Source: Glycomyces arizonensis DSM 44726
Lineage (GTDB): Bacteria > Actinomycetota > Actinomycetes > Mycobacteriales > Micromonosporaceae
DNA length: 64,000 nt
Reading direction: 5' to 3'
Assembly (NCBI RefSeq): GCF_000482705.1
Contig: NZ_AXWO01000001.1
Span: 186,001-250,000, forward strand
Both the position numbers and the translations under genes were made by a program. Below are positions 16,791 through 26,533 of this stretch, one piece after another; position 1 is the first letter of the stretch, and each line of letters starts with the position of its first letter. Under the pieces are notes generated by a model. That model worked only from the letters and a program-made list of their open reading frames with translations. It had not been told where the DNA came from and searched no databases.

Positions 16791-18653
16791 TCAGACGGCT
16801 CCCTCGTGCTCGAAGGTGGGTCGCATGTCGCGGGCGTAGAGGATCTCGTCGTTGGAGACCCCGGCGGGGACCATCGGCCACACCATGGCGTCGGGGCCGA
16901 CGGTGAAGTCGACCACGACGGGCCGGTCGTTGATGGCGTTGGCCTGCTTGATGACCTCGTCGACCTCGTCGGGGTGGTCGCAGCGCAGGCCCACGCAGCC
17001 GAGGGCCTCGGCGAGCTTGACGAAGTCGGGCACGCGCGGGGAGTCCTCGCTGTGGTGGGTGCTCAGGTCGGTGTTGGAGTAGCGCTGGTCGTAGAACAGC
17101 GTCTGCCACTGGCGGACCATGCCGAGGTTGCCGTTGTTGATGACGGCGACCTTGATCGGGATGCCCTCGATCGCACAGGTGGCGAGCTCCTGGTTGGTCA
17201 TCTGGAAGCAGCCGTCGCCGTCGATGGCCCACACGGGGCGGTCCATCTGCCCGAGCTTGGCGCCCATGGCGGCCGGGACGGCGAAGCCCATGGTGCCCAG
17301 GCCGCCGGAGTTGAGGAACGTGGCCGGCTGCTCGTAGGCGATGAACTGGCTGGCCCACATCTGGTGCTGGCCGACGCCGGTGGTCCAGATCGTGTCGGGG
17401 TCGGCCAGAGCGCCGAGCCGCTCGATGACGTACTGCGGCGCGGTCATCTCGCCCTCGCCGTGCGGCTCGTACCCCAGCGGGTAGCGCTCGCGCAGGTCAT
17501 TGAGCGTGTCCCACCAGGCCTTGAGGCGGTCCTGGCCCGGGTCGGTGTAGGCCTCGGCCATGGCGGCGAGCGCAGCCTTGCAGTCGCCGACGATCGGGAC
17601 GTCGGCCTCGCGGTTCTTGCCGATCTCGGCCGGGTCGATGTCGACGTGGACGATCTTGGCCTCGGGCGCGAAGGTGTCGAGCTTGCCGGTGACGCGGTCG
17701 TCGAAGCGGGCGCCGAGGGCGACGATGAGGTCGGCCTTCTGGAGCGAGTGGACGGCGGGCACGGAGCCGTGCATGCCGGGCATGCCCAGGTGCTGGGCGT
17801 GCGAGTCGGGGAAGGCGCCGCGGGCCATGAGCGTGGTGATGACGGGGGCGCCGGTCAGCTCGGCGAGTTCGAGGAGCTCGGCGTGGGCGCCGGCCTTGAT
17901 GACGCCGCCGCCGACGTACAGCACGGGGCGCTTGGACTCGGCGATGAGCGCGGCGGCCTCGCGGATCTGCTTGCCGTGCGGCTGCGTGGTCGGCTTGTAG
18001 CCGGGCAGGTCCATGCGCGGGGGCCACACGAACGGGGCCGGTTTGCTGAGGATGTCCTTGGGGATGTCGACCAGGACGGGGCCGGGGCGGCCGGTGGCGG
18101 CGACGTGGAAGGCCTCGGTGAGGACGCGCGGGATGTCGGCGCCGTCGGTGACCAGGTACGAGTGCTTGGTGATGGGCATCGTGATGCCGACGATGTCGGC
18201 TTCCTGGAAGGCGTCGGTGCCGATGGCGGTGGAGGCCACCTGGCCGGTGATGGCGACGATCGGGACGGAGTCCATGTGGGCGTCGGCCAGGGGGGTGACG
18301 AGGTTGGTGGCGCCGGGGCCGGAGGTGGCCATGCAGACGCCGACCTTGCCGGTGGCCAGCGCGTAGCCGGCGGCGGCGTGCCCGGCGCCCTGCTCGTGCC
18401 GGACGAGGACGTGGCGCACCTTCTCCGAGTCCAGGAGCGGGTCGTAGGCGGGGAGGATGGCGCCTCCCGGAATGCCGAAGACGGCCTCGACCTCAAGCTC
18501 TTCCAGGGTCCTCACGACGGCCTGCGCGCCGGTGAGCACGGGCGCGGCGGCCTGGGTGCTGTGGGGCGGTCCTGGCTTGGGGGCCTTCGGCCTGGCAGGC
18601 TGAGCCTTGACAGCCTGCGGCCCTGGCTTCGGTGCCTTCACTGGTGTGCTCAT
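16791..18653 (-). CDS. ilvB: Acetolactate synthase large subunit
   Basis: A 620-residue thiamine-diphosphate enzyme that condenses pyruvate with pyruvate or 2-ketobutyrate. The catalytic Glu is in [16 protein letters not shown], and the ThDP/Mg motif is [15 protein letters not shown]...[12 protein letters not shown]. The first 35 residues are a Lys/Pro/Ala tail with repeated KAPKPGP, longer than the core enzyme needs. Next to ilvN and ilvC, it is the first gene of the operon, controlled by the attenuator immediately upstream. GAAGGAC precedes the ATG closely. Confidence 0.97.
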   Translation of the reverse strand: MSTPVKAPKPGPQAVKAQPARPKAPKPGPPHSTQAAAPVLTGAQAVVRTLEELEVEAVFGIPGGAILPAYDPLLDSEKVRHVLVRHEQGAGHAAAGYALATGKVGVCMATSGPGATNLVTPLADAHMDSVPIVAITGQVASTAIGTDAFQEADIVGITMPITKHSYLVTDGADIPRVLTEAFHVAATGRPGPVLVDIPKDILSKPAPFVWPPRMDLPGYKPTTQPHGKQIREAAALIAESKRPVLYVGGGVIKAGAHAELLELAELTGAPVITTLMARGAFPDSHAQHLGMPGMHGSVPAVHSLQKADLIVALGARFDDRVTGKLDTFAPEAKIVHVDIDPAEIGKNREADVPIVGDCKAALAAMAEAYTDPGQDRLKAWWDTLNDLRERYPLGYEPHGEGEMTAPQYVIERLGALADPDTIWTTGVGQHQMWASQFIAYEQPATFLNSGGLGTMGFAVPAAMGAKLGQMDRPVWAIDGDGCFQMTNQELATCAIEGIPIKVAVINNGNLGMVRQWQTLFYDQRYSNTDLSTHHSEDSPRVPDFVKLAEALGCVGLRCDHPDEVDEVIKQANAINDRPVVVDFTVGPDAMVWPMVPAGVSNDEILYARDMRPTFEHEGAV

Positions 18654-18711
18654 GTCCTTCGTCCATTAGGGTTCTGACTGATTCGACACTGGGACGTCGT
18701 TTCCCGGGCAG

Positions 18712-18775
18712 AAAAAATCGCCCGCGTGCAAAGACGCACGGGGCGAGCGCACCGTCGGGGAAACGACGGTGCGCT
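18712..18775 (-). promoter_or_regulatory. Transcription attenuator of the ilvBNC operon
   Basis: In minus-strand order: a 12-bp perfect hairpin (18775-18764 with 18757-18746), whose foot overlaps the leader-peptide stop codon. It is followed at once by a second hairpin (18746-18736 with 18729-18718, one bulged base) and TTTTTT (18717-18712), a classic intrinsic terminator. An 11-base stretch in the first hairpin (18758-18768) is also complementary to 18695-18705, after the terminator, so a competing fold is possible. Ribosome stalling in the leader peptide would decide which forms. Confidence 0.8.
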
Positions 18776-18839
18776 AGATAAGTACTACGACGAGCAGCCG
18801 CTCGGGGGCGGCTGTCTTGAGGTAGCTCTGCTGCGGCAC
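18774..18839 (-). CDS. ilvL: ilv operon leader peptide, 21 residues
   Basis: The frame from GTG 18839 encodes a short peptide ending RLLVVVLI and then a TAG stop. Seven consecutive branched-chain residues directly before the stop, including the codons GTA, GTA and CTT that are rare in this genome, are the hallmark of a branched-chain amino acid attenuator. The predicted promoter would start the transcript on this very GTG, so the peptide is probably translated from a leaderless end. It is too short for routine gene finders. Confidence 0.75.
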   Translation of the reverse strand: MPQQSYLKTAAPERLLVVVLI

Positions 18840-18845
18840 GATTCC

Positions 18846-18874
18846 AGCATGCACGATTCCGGCCCGTGAGTCAA
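18846..18874 (-). promoter_or_regulatory. Promoter of the ilvBNC leader
   Basis: On the minus strand TTGACT (18874-18869) and CATGCT (18851-18846) are 17 bases apart. The expected start point, 7 bases on, is 18839, the first base of the leader-peptide GTG. Confidence 0.55.
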
Positions 18875-18914
18875 CTTTTCTCAGACTGCGGGATGTCGCG
18901 GCAGTGGCGATCGT

Positions 18915-19005
18915 CGCCGCGCGGCGGCGTCCGGTCCGGGTGATGGGCGACGGGCACACGGCTTGCCGCCGCGCGGCGGCGACTGGTTCGGGTGGTGGGC
19001 GACGG
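18915..19005. repeat. Two-copy 39-base direct repeat
   Basis: Bases 18915-18953 and 18967-19005 are alike at about 35 of 39 positions, with a period of 52. Each begins with the GC palindrome core CGCCGCGCGGCGGCG and ends GGGCGACGGG. They lie between the end of the GGDEF/EAL gene and the ilv promoter. Each copy can fold into a hairpin; a terminator role is possible but there is no T run. Confidence 0.55.
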
Positions 19006-19019
19006 GTGGGACCCCCCGT

Positions 19020-21677
19020 TCACGCGGCGGTGATGGCGGTGACGCCTTCGCGCAGCCACCTGGTGAGATCGTCGGCGGGCATGGGCCGGGCCATGAGGTA
19101 GCCCTGGACGAGGGGCGGCGTCTCGGTCCTGAGCATGGCTTCGAGCTGCGTGTCGGTCTCCACGCCTTCGGCGATGACCTCCATGCCGAGGCGCCTGCCG
19201 AGTTCGACGGTCACCTCGGCGAGCGGGCCGACGCCGCCGTCGTCCTTGGCGACCAGGTCGCGGTCGATCTTGATGATGTCGACCGGGAGCCGGTCGAGCT
19301 GGCCGAGCGAGGAGTAGCCGGACCCGAAGTCGTCCAAGGCGATCCGCACTCCGGCCCCGCGCAGCGCCTTGAGCTGGGCCACGAGGGTGTTCATCTGGTG
19401 GGAGAAATCGTGCTCGGTCACTTCGAGGACCAGGCGCGAGGGCAGGACGCCGGCGGTGATGAGCGCCGAGCTCACCTCGGTGGCGAACAGGTGGGTGTGG
19501 AGCTCCTTGACCGAGACGTTGACCGAGATCCAGGTCTTGATGCCCGCCGAATGCCACTGGGCGAGCTGCTCGGCGGCGCGGTTGACCGCCCACACCGCGA
19601 GGTCCTGCGTGAGGCCGGACTCGGTGGCGGCGGGGATGAACTCGCCGGGGCTGACCTGGCCGAGCCGGGGGTGGCGCCAGCGCAGGAGCGCCTCGGCGCC
19701 GACGATGCTGCGGTCCTTGAGGGAGAACACGGGCTGGTAGACCAGGCGCAGCTCGTCGCGGCCGATGGCGCCGCGCAGCTCCTGGGTCAGTTCGTTGCGC
19801 CGCCGGACCCGGCGGTCGAACTCGGCGTCGTAGGTCTCGTAGCGGTTCTTCCCGGCCTGCTTGGCGGCCCGGAGCGCCAGATCGGCGTTGCGCAGGAGGA
19901 TCTCGGGGTCGTCCAGGCCGTCCGAGGCGGTGGCGATGCCGACCGAGCCGGTGGTGAACACGGTGGACTCGTCGTGGAACTCGTAGGGGTCGGACAGCTT
20001 CGCCACCAGGTCGCGGGCCATCGCGACGGCCTCGGTGCGGCTGGCGCGCAGCAGGATGGCGAACTCGTCGCCGCCGAGCCGGGCGCCGAGGTCGGTGGGC
20101 TGGAGCAGTTCCTTGATGCGTCTGGAGACCTCGACGAGGAGCTCGTCGCCGAAGTCGTGGCCGCGGGTGTCGTTGACGTTCTTGAACCCGTCGAGGTCGA
20201 GCAGCAGCAGCGCGGTCTTGTGCTCTTCGGCGGCGACGCCGTCCTCGAGGTGCTGGAGCAGGGCGCGGCGGTTCGCCAGGCCGGTGAGCGGGTCGGAGTA
20301 GGCCATGCGGGCCAGTTCGTTCTCGAGGCTGCGGCGGGCGCCGACGTCTTCGACGCGGGCGACCAGGCCGCGCACCTCGGGCTGGCCGCGCAGGTCGGTC
20401 ACGATCGTCTCGGTGTGCCGCCAGCGGCGGGCCGAGTCGCGCACGCGCACGTTCAGCGCGATCTGGCCGGTGGCGTTGACGCCGTCGAGCAGGGCGTCCA
20501 GGTCCTCTTCGGCGCCGCGCCGGTCCTCGGGGTGGACCAGGTCGAGGAAGGGCGCGCCGATGCAGCAGCCGCCGGACTCGGTGGCGGGCTGCCAGGCGGA
20601 GTCCTCGGGGCGCCAGGTGACCGTGAGGTCGGTGTCGAGGACGAGCACCGTGTCGGAGGCGACCCCTACGATGGCCGAGAGGCGGCGCTGGCGGTTGGCG
20701 GCGTCGCCGGTGACGCGGCGGACGTCGAGGTGGGTGAGGACGAGGCGGCCGCCGAGGGCGGCCACGGCGGCGAGCGCGATGAGGGCGGCGTCGAGCGGCA
20801 GCGGGCCTGAGGCGGCCCCGTTGTGGAGGAACACGCCGGTGGCGAGCGCGGCGGCGCCGACCATGACGGCGTAGTGGACGGTCGGGTAGTTGCGCTTGTC
20901 GACGGCGGGTTTCTGGCGCAGCGCCAGGTAGGTGACGCCGAGCAGGGCCGCGGAGGAGGCGATCCAGCCCACCGACCACCAGAAGGTGGCCGCGGTGGGG
21001 CGGTGCCACTGCCAGGAGGCGAACAGGGCCATGCCACTGGTGTGGACGGCCAGGACGGCGAGGTAGGCGAAGGCGTGGCGGCGGCGCCAGCGGTTGAGGC
21101 GGAAGGTGGTGGTGCATCCGACGCCGAACAGGATCATCCCGAGCATGCCGGGGACGATGATGGCGAGGTCGCTGTTGGCGAGGTGCCCGCGGTAGTCGTG
21201 GAGCCAGGGGCGGGCGATGACGAGCCAGAAGGCGAAGAGCAGGCAGATGCCGACGAAGCTGCCGTCGACGAGGCGGCGCTGGACGGCCGCGCCGTCCCAG
21301 CCGTCGTCGGGCATGCGCAGCAGTGCGAGGCCGTAGAGCACGATGGCGGCGGTGAAGCCGATGCCGGCGACGAAGGCGGCGGTGCCGGAGGGCAGCCAGC
21401 AGGAGGCGGCGACGGTGCAGGCGGTCGTCTGGAGTCCGGCGGCCATGATCTTGTAGGCGATGCGGCGGGTGGGTCTGAGGCGGGCGGCGACGCGCCACAT
21501 GAGCAGTCCGGCGCACGCGGCGCCGAGGCTGCCGATTCCGGCGGCGGTGGCGACGCTCAGGTTGCCGGGAGACGAGCGCAGGCCGATGGCGACGGCGGCC
21601 GCGAGCACGGAGCACCACACGGCGGCGGCCGCGATCCACGACGTGAGGAGGCGCGCGCGGCGGGGTGATGGCGACAT
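19020..21677 (-). CDS. Membrane-anchored GGDEF/EAL cyclic-di-GMP protein
   Basis: 885 residues. The first 320 hold about eight to ten hydrophobic helices, followed by a PAS-like sensor (about 340-450, with FLDLVHPEDR), a GGDEF domain and an EAL domain. The diguanylate cyclase site is intact (RLGGDEFAILL, about residue 535). The phosphodiesterase has GAEALLRW (EAL about 662), TEHDFS, DDFGSGYSSL, IIKIDRDL and EGVET, so both activities look possible. No ribosome-binding site is obvious at ATG 21677; TAGGAT 13 bases upstream may be a -10 box giving a very short leader. It is monocistronic. Confidence 0.92.
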   Translation of the reverse strand: MSPSPRRARLLTSWIAAAAVWCSVLAAAVAIGLRSSPGNLSVATAAGIGSLGAACAGLLMWRVAARLRPTRRIAYKIMAAGLQTTACTVAASCWLPSGTAAFVAGIGFTAAIVLYGLALLRMPDDGWDGAAVQRRLVDGSFVGICLLFAFWLVIARPWLHDYRGHLANSDLAIIVPGMLGMILFGVGCTTTFRLNRWRRRHAFAYLAVLAVHTSGMALFASWQWHRPTAATFWWSVGWIASSAALLGVTYLALRQKPAVDKRNYPTVHYAVMVGAAALATGVFLHNGAASGPLPLDAALIALAAVAALGGRLVLTHLDVRRVTGDAANRQRRLSAIVGVASDTVLVLDTDLTVTWRPEDSAWQPATESGGCCIGAPFLDLVHPEDRRGAEEDLDALLDGVNATGQIALNVRVRDSARRWRHTETIVTDLRGQPEVRGLVARVEDVGARRSLENELARMAYSDPLTGLANRRALLQHLEDGVAAEEHKTALLLLDLDGFKNVNDTRGHDFGDELLVEVSRRIKELLQPTDLGARLGGDEFAILLRASRTEAVAMARDLVAKLSDPYEFHDESTVFTTGSVGIATASDGLDDPEILLRNADLALRAAKQAGKNRYETYDAEFDRRVRRRNELTQELRGAIGRDELRLVYQPVFSLKDRSIVGAEALLRWRHPRLGQVSPGEFIPAATESGLTQDLAVWAVNRAAEQLAQWHSAGIKTWISVNVSVKELHTHLFATEVSSALITAGVLPSRLVLEVTEHDFSHQMNTLVAQLKALRGAGVRIALDDFGSGYSSLGQLDRLPVDIIKIDRDLVAKDDGGVGPLAEVTVELGRRLGMEVIAEGVETDTQLEAMLRTETPPLVQGYLMARPMPADDLTRWLREGVTAITAA

Positions 21678-22222
21678 GCACAGAGCCCAATCCTAGGAAG
21701 CCTCGTGCCATACAGAATGCCCCATCCTCGAACGGATGGGAACCGCGCCCTCGGGCAGACGCGAAATGCATGTGCATCCTTTATGGATCTCCAGGAATGG
21801 AGAGTGTCGACGATACAACAATGCGTGACAACGGAAATCGGCAAACAAGGCATTTCAGGTGGGCGCGTGTCCACGCGCATACCTTCAGTGACGAATTCGT
21901 TGCCCCGCATGGCGTGCGCAGCGCTTGCCAAGCGCAGAGATGCGAATGTGCCAATTTTTCAAGCGCCCCTGCGATGGGGCCGAAAACGACCATGGCGGCG
22001 CCCCGCAAGGCCGGATGAATCACGACCGCAGCCGCACACCGTCCGAAAACGTCCACCGCCACGGCGGGCGAGGCGCCCCCCTACGACCGCAGGGCCGCCA
22101 CCGAGCCGGCGGCCGCCTTCGAGCTTGAGCAGACTCCGAGCGCGGACCCCGGGGTCGCAGGATGTTCAACCCGACCGCATGACCGACCCCGCTCCCGCCG
22201 ACCGGCGGCCGCCCGGTTCGGG
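21678..22222. other. Long gene-less region upstream of the GGDEF/EAL gene
   Basis: No frame here looks like a protein. Bases about 21700-21960 have visibly lower GC than the surrounding genes. The rest is GC-rich and proline/arginine-coding on either strand, as expected of non-coding GC-rich DNA. It contains the promoter side of the GGDEF/EAL gene. Confidence 0.5.
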
Positions 22223-22254
22223 CCGCTGGCAGTCGCCATGGCGGCTGCCAGCGG
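22223..22254. repeat. 32-base near-perfect palindrome
   Basis: The 10-base arms CCGCTGGCAG (22223-22232) and CTGCCAGCGG (22245-22254) are exact reverse complements, and the centre CGCCATGGCG is itself palindromic. Only positions 22233 and 22244 fail to match. It lies in gene-less DNA, about 65 bases from an AT-rich island. Confidence 0.6.
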
Positions 22255-22319
22255 TCCTCGCGGCAGCGGGGCCATATCCGCCGTAGTCCACTCTCCCGCG
22301 GCGGCCACACCCCTACGGC

Positions 22320-22393
22320 ATATAACCTATAAGCTATAGCTCGCATATATCTTATATCCTATAACATCTCTATATGCTATAAGATATAACCTT
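22320..22393. repeat. AT-rich island 1 (TTATA...TATAA type)
   Basis: About 74 bases that are almost entirely A/T in a GC-rich genome, built of overlapping TATA/CTATAAG words. It includes the shared core TTATATCCTATAA at 22352-22364. The edge is 25 bases past the stop codon of the coiled-coil gene at 22419. It is the same class as the islands at 37349, 40009 and 43094. Confidence 0.75.
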
Positions 22394-22418
22394 TGCTTCC
22401 CGTCTCAGCGCACTCCGC

Positions 22419-23990
22419 TCAGTGGTTCGCGGTTCCCGAGCGGGCCCCCGGCAGGGCCGCCAGAAGCTCGTCGCGGGCTCGGCCGACGGCGGCGGTGCGC
22501 TCGGCTCGCTCGTCTTCGGCCTCCCTGACGCCCTCTCTGGCGCGGATGAGTTCCGCGCGCAGGTCCGCGAGCTGCTGGTCGCAGCGGTCCCGCTTCGCCG
22601 CCTGCTCGGACTTGCCCTTTGAGTAGCGCCAGACGGGCGCCACCACGCCGATGAGGCACAGCAGCGCCAGCGGCCACAGGCCGTTGAACACCAGGACCAG
22701 ACCGGCCAGGGCGAAACCGGCCGCCGTCACGACGGCCACCATGGCCGAGGGCCCCTCCAGGTCCATGTGCTGCTCGATCCGCCGCTCGGCCGCCTCGAGC
22801 TCGGCTGCATCGTGGCCGTCGCGGCCGACCCTGACCTTCGAGCCGACCCGCTTGACGATCCGGATGATCGGCTCCGTCGACTCGGGCGACTCGCCCACCA
22901 GCTCGATGCGCGAGCGCAGCAGCGGCGCGGCCAGTTCCAACGCGAGCGCCCGCAGCGCCACCGGGCCGTCGGGGTCGAACAGGTCCTGGCGCAGCAGTTC
23001 GGCGACGCTCCCCTCCGGTTCGGACCAGGTGGGCTTGGAGCGCTGGAGCCGGTCTTCGGACAGGTGCAGCTCCTCCATCGCCTCCACCAGAGGCAGCTCC
23101 GCCGGGCTGGGCTCCTCGATGAGCTCCTGGAGGTACCGTCGCCACCGCTCGTCGGGCTCGACGGTCCCGCCCGCCGCCTGCGGGGCCTCGGCGTCCGACA
23201 AGTGCTCGCGCAGGAGCGCGAACGCCTCGGTCTTCGGCAGCGGAGCGGACTCGACGCCGCCGAACGAGAGGATCGCCTCGTCCCAGGCCCGCAGCTCCTC
23301 CTCGTCGAGCGTCTCGGGGTCGAACATGGCCGCGAGCCGCTCGGTCAGCAGATCGGCGGCGCTCGGGCCGAACTCGCCGCGGGCGGCGTGCTCCCACAGC
23401 GCCCGCCACCCGGCCGCGACCTCGCCGGGCTCGGCGAGACCGAGGTCGGCCGGTTCGCCGAGCAGTCGCAGGACCGCGGCGTCGATGAACGCGGGCTGGT
23501 CGAAGCACAGGGCGACGGTGAGGCTGAACAGTTCCGCGCGGACGGCGTCGCGCTCGCGTGCCAGCTCCAGACTGGCGCTCAGGTCGGCGAACGGGCCGGA
23601 AGGAGCGCCGCCGCGGGCCACCAGCCGCAGGAGCGCGAGGGCGGCGGGCGGCATCCAGTAGCCGGGGACGTCCGCGACGTCGGGGGCGGTGGCGGGCAGG
23701 CCTCCGGCCAGGGCACGGAACGGTTTGCGGATCGCCTTGCGGGCGGCGTACTCGTCGAACTCGATGAGCTGGAAGCGCAGCTCGGTCCACTCCAGGACGG
23801 TGTCAATGCGGTCGGCGACCGAGACAAGCCGCCGGTCCACCTGGCTGAGGTGGCTCTGCAATTCCCTCTTAGTCTCGTGGATGCGGCGCTGGGTGATGCC
23901 GGCCTGGGCGGCCAGCTCTTCGTCCAGTTCGTTGATGGCACGGATCTGGGCGCCTTCGAGGTTCCAGTTCCAATAGTTGACACGGGGCAT
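22419..23990 (-). CDS. Large coiled-coil membrane protein of unknown function
   Basis: 523 residues from ATG 23990 (GGAG 10 bases upstream). It starts MPRVNYWNWNLEGAQIRA and is then mostly acidic helices. Two adjacent membrane helices lie near residue 420-460 (VVTAAGFALAGLVLVF and LWPLALLCLIGVVAPVW), followed by a basic, coiled-coil C-terminus (QLADLRAELIRAREGVRE). No enzyme motif or known domain is recognised. It stands alone between the GGDEF/EAL gene and ilvD, and AT-rich island 1 follows it. Confidence 0.65.
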   Translation of the reverse strand: MPRVNYWNWNLEGAQIRAINELDEELAAQAGITQRRIHETKRELQSHLSQVDRRLVSVADRIDTVLEWTELRFQLIEFDEYAARKAIRKPFRALAGGLPATAPDVADVPGYWMPPAALALLRLVARGGAPSGPFADLSASLELARERDAVRAELFSLTVALCFDQPAFIDAAVLRLLGEPADLGLAEPGEVAAGWRALWEHAARGEFGPSAADLLTERLAAMFDPETLDEEELRAWDEAILSFGGVESAPLPKTEAFALLREHLSDAEAPQAAGGTVEPDERWRRYLQELIEEPSPAELPLVEAMEELHLSEDRLQRSKPTWSEPEGSVAELLRQDLFDPDGPVALRALALELAAPLLRSRIELVGESPESTEPIIRIVKRVGSKVRVGRDGHDAAELEAAERRIEQHMDLEGPSAMVAVVTAAGFALAGLVLVFNGLWPLALLCLIGVVAPVWRYSKGKSEQAAKRDRCDQQLADLRAELIRAREGVREAEDERAERTAAVGRARDELLAALPGARSGTANH

Positions 23991-24045
23991 AAGCGGTCGC
24001 TCCGGGAAGAGGGATTCGGGGAGTCCCATTGTGGCCTGAGCACGC

Positions 24046-24079
24046 AAACGGCCGGGTCCCCGAAGCGGGGCCCGGCCGT
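24046..24079 (-). terminator. Intrinsic terminator of ilvD
   Basis: ACGGCCGGG (24048-24056) and CCCGGCCGT (24071-24079) form a long stem, with CCCCG/CGGGG pairing inside and a small AAG loop, and a short T run on the minus strand. It lies 12 bases past the ilvD stop. Confidence 0.7.
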
Positions 24080-24091
24080 CTCACTGCTGCG

Positions 24092-25936
24092 CTAGTCGAC
24101 CTTGCGGACCGCGCCGTCGCTGGCGGGCGTCGCCATCGCGGCGTAGGCGCGCAGGGCCGCGCTGACGGTCCGCTCGCGGCCTTCGGGGCTGAACGGCCGC
24201 TCGCGCTTCTCCTGGGCCACGCGGCGCTCGGACAGAGCCGCGTCGTCGACCTTGAGCTCGATGCGGCGGGCGGGGATGTCGATCTCGATGACGTCGCCGT
24301 CCTCGACCAGGCCGATCAGGCCGCCGCCGGCCGCCTCGGGGCTGATGTGCCCGATCGACAGGCCCGACGTGCCGCCGGAGAAGCGGCCGTCGGTGATGAG
24401 CGCGCACTTGCGCCCCAGGCCGCGGCCCTTGAGGAACGAGGTCGGGTACAGCATCTCCTGCATGCCGGGGCCGCCCTTGGGGCCCTCGTAGCGGATGACG
24501 ACGACCTCGCCTTCCTGGACGGACTTGTCGAGGATGCCGGTGACGGCGTCCTCTTGGGACTCGAAGACGCGGGCGGGGCCGGAGAAGGTCAGGTTCTCCT
24601 CGGGGACGCCCGCGGTCTTGACGACGCAGCCGTCCTCGGCGAGGTTGCCGAACAGGACGGCCAGGCCGCCGTCGGCGGTGTAGGCGTGCTCGACGGAGCG
24701 GATGCAGCCGCCTTCGGCGTCGGTGTCCAGGCTCGACCAGCGGTTGCGCGTCGAGAACGGCTGGGTGGTGCGGACGTTGCCGGGCGCGGCGTGGAACAGC
24801 TCGATCGCCTCGGGCGCGGGGTTCTCGGCGCGGATGTCCCACTTGCCGAGCCACTCGTCGAGCGTCGGCGAGTGGACGGCGTGGACGTTCTCGTGCAGCA
24901 TGCCGCCGCGGTGGAGCTCGCCGAGGATGGCGGGGATGCCGCCGGCGCGGTGGACGTCCTCCATGTGGTAGTCCGGCGAGTTCGGGGCGACCTTGGAGAC
25001 GCAGGGGACGCGGCGCGAGACCGCGTCGATGTCGGCCACGGAGAAGTCCAGGCCCGCCTCGCGGGCGGCGGCCAGCAGGTGCAGGACGGTGTTGGTGGAC
25101 CCGCCCATGGCGACGTCGAGGGCCATGGCGTTCTCGAAGGCGTCGTGGGTGGCGATGCTGCGCGGCAGGACCGACTCGTCGTCCTGCTCGTAGTAGCGGC
25201 GGGCGAGGTCCATGACCACGCGCCCGGCCTCGGAGAACAGGGCCTCGCGAGCGGCGTGCGTGGCGAGGGTGGAGCCGTTGCCGGGCAGGGAGAGGCCGAT
25301 GGCCTCGGTGAGGCAGTTCATGGAGTTCGCGGTGAACATGCCCGAGCAGGAGCCGCAGGTGGGGCAGGCGGCCGCCTCCATGACGCCGAGTTCGGCGTCG
25401 GAGACGTCGTCGTTGGCGGCGGCGACCATCGGGTCGATGAGGTCGAGCTTGCGGGTGACGACCCCGTTGGTGTCGACGGTCTTGCCGGCCTCCATGGGGC
25501 CGCCGGAGACGAAGACGACCGGGATGTTCAGGCGCAGGGCGGCCATGAGCATGCCGGGGGTGATCTTGTCGCAGTTGGAGATGCACACGAGCGCGTCGGC
25601 GCAGTGGGCGTTGGCCATGTACTCGACGGAGTCGGCGATGATCTCGCGGCTGGGCAGGGAGTAGAGCATCCCGCCGTGGCCCATGGCGATGCCGTCGTCG
25701 ACGGCGATGGTGTGGAACTCCTTGGAGACGCCGCCGGCCTCGGCGATGGACTGGGCGACGATCTCGCCGAGGTCCTTGAGGTGCACGTGGCCGGGCACGA
25801 ACTGGGTGTAGGAGTTGGCGATGGCCACGATCGGCTTGCCGAAGTCCGAGTCCGTCATGCCGGTGGCGCGCCACAGCGCGCGTGCGCCGGCCATCTGGCG
25901 GCCGTGAGTGGAAGTGCGTGAACGAAGCGCTGGCAT
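24092..25936 (-). CDS. ilvD: Dihydroxy-acid dehydratase
   Basis: 614 residues, the usual length. It dehydrates 2,3-dihydroxy-isovalerate and -methylvalerate in branched-chain amino acid synthesis. Iron-sulfur ligands are in [11 protein letters not shown] and [27 protein letters not shown] and the C-terminal [16 protein letters not shown] motif are intact. ATG 25936 gives [19 protein letters not shown], the conserved start. It completes the pathway with ilvBNC, 5.4 kb away on the same strand, but as a separate unit. Confidence 0.97.
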   Translation of the reverse strand: MPALRSRTSTHGRQMAGARALWRATGMTDSDFGKPIVAIANSYTQFVPGHVHLKDLGEIVAQSIAEAGGVSKEFHTIAVDDGIAMGHGGMLYSLPSREIIADSVEYMANAHCADALVCISNCDKITPGMLMAALRLNIPVVFVSGGPMEAGKTVDTNGVVTRKLDLIDPMVAAANDDVSDAELGVMEAAACPTCGSCSGMFTANSMNCLTEAIGLSLPGNGSTLATHAAREALFSEAGRVVMDLARRYYEQDDESVLPRSIATHDAFENAMALDVAMGGSTNTVLHLLAAAREAGLDFSVADIDAVSRRVPCVSKVAPNSPDYHMEDVHRAGGIPAILGELHRGGMLHENVHAVHSPTLDEWLGKWDIRAENPAPEAIELFHAAPGNVRTTQPFSTRNRWSSLDTDAEGGCIRSVEHAYTADGGLAVLFGNLAEDGCVVKTAGVPEENLTFSGPARVFESQEDAVTGILDKSVQEGEVVVIRYEGPKGGPGMQEMLYPTSFLKGRGLGRKCALITDGRFSGGTSGLSIGHISPEAAGGGLIGLVEDGDVIEIDIPARRIELKVDDAALSERRVAQEKRERPFSPEGRERTVSAALRAYAAMATPASDGAVRKVD

Positions 25937-26101
25937 CCTGTAAGTCTGCCACGTTCCAGATCCCGGGACCAACCGCCCGCACCTTAGGATCGCCTAGGTT
26001 TCAACGAACCCGGCGGCCGCATCGGGGCATGCCGGAGGCGCCTCGGGCTTGGGGACCCCCAATTTCAACGATAGTCGCTGGTTGTGACAGTTCCGTGACG
26101 C

Positions 26102-26533
26102 TCAGAACTTGCGGATCATGACTCCGGCGACGGCTTCGGCCGGGCAGGGGCCGTGGCGGCGGGAGTCCTCGCCGATCGGGTTGTCGCTGAGGAGGAAGTA
26201 GTGGCCGGGCGGCACGGGATCGTTCGAGCCGGGCATCGGCTCGCCCGGGCCGGCCGCCACGCGCTTGACCCACCACGGGCCGCGGTCGGCCTTCGGCGCC
26301 TCCGCCCAGCCGAGTGCCGGGTCCGGCGCGGCCACCACCGCGACCTGGCCGGTCGCGATGCTGCGGGTGCGCTTGGCGAGCACCTCGTCGCCGTCGCGCA
26401 GCTCCGGCTCCATGCTCTCGCCTTCGATCTTCACCAGGATCCAGCGCCGCCGCAGCTGGCGCACGCCCTCGATCACCAGCGCCACCGCCGCGAGGAGCGC
26501 CAGCGCGCTCAGCCACCAGTTAGAAGAGCCCAT
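26102..26533 (-). CDS. S26-family signal-peptidase-like protein
   Basis: 143 residues: one N-terminal membrane helix (NWWLSALALLAAVALVIEG), then the catalytic Ser in VKIEGESMEPEL and the general-base Lys in WWVKRVAAGPGE, and the late LLSDNPIGEDSRRHGP motif. This is the minimal fold of type I signal peptidases, shorter than the main LepB. It is the last gene of the haem operon, overlapping a tiny membrane-protein gene by 14 bases. Its substrate is unknown. Confidence 0.8.
   Translation of the reverse strand: MGSSNWWLSALALLAAVALVIEGVRQLRRRWILVKIEGESMEPELRDGDEVLAKRTRSIATGQVAVVAAPDPALGWAEAPKADRGPWWVKRVAAGPGEPMPGSNDPVPPGHYFLLSDNPIGEDSRRHGPCPAEAVAGVMIRKF

Noticed and set aside
18963-20810. Large open frame on the plus strand opposite the GGDEF/EAL gene
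   Set aside because: It is a mirror of the GC-biased codon positions of the real gene, rich in Gly/Asp/Ala/Val/Glu and without domains. Similar antisense frames opposite ilvC, ilvB, ilvD, dxs and hemE were dropped for the same reason.
21705-22286. 193-residue plus-strand frame upstream of the GGDEF/EAL gene
   Set aside because: The second half is Arg/Pro low-complexity sequence and the first half has no family resemblance; codon use does not look like that of neighbouring genes.
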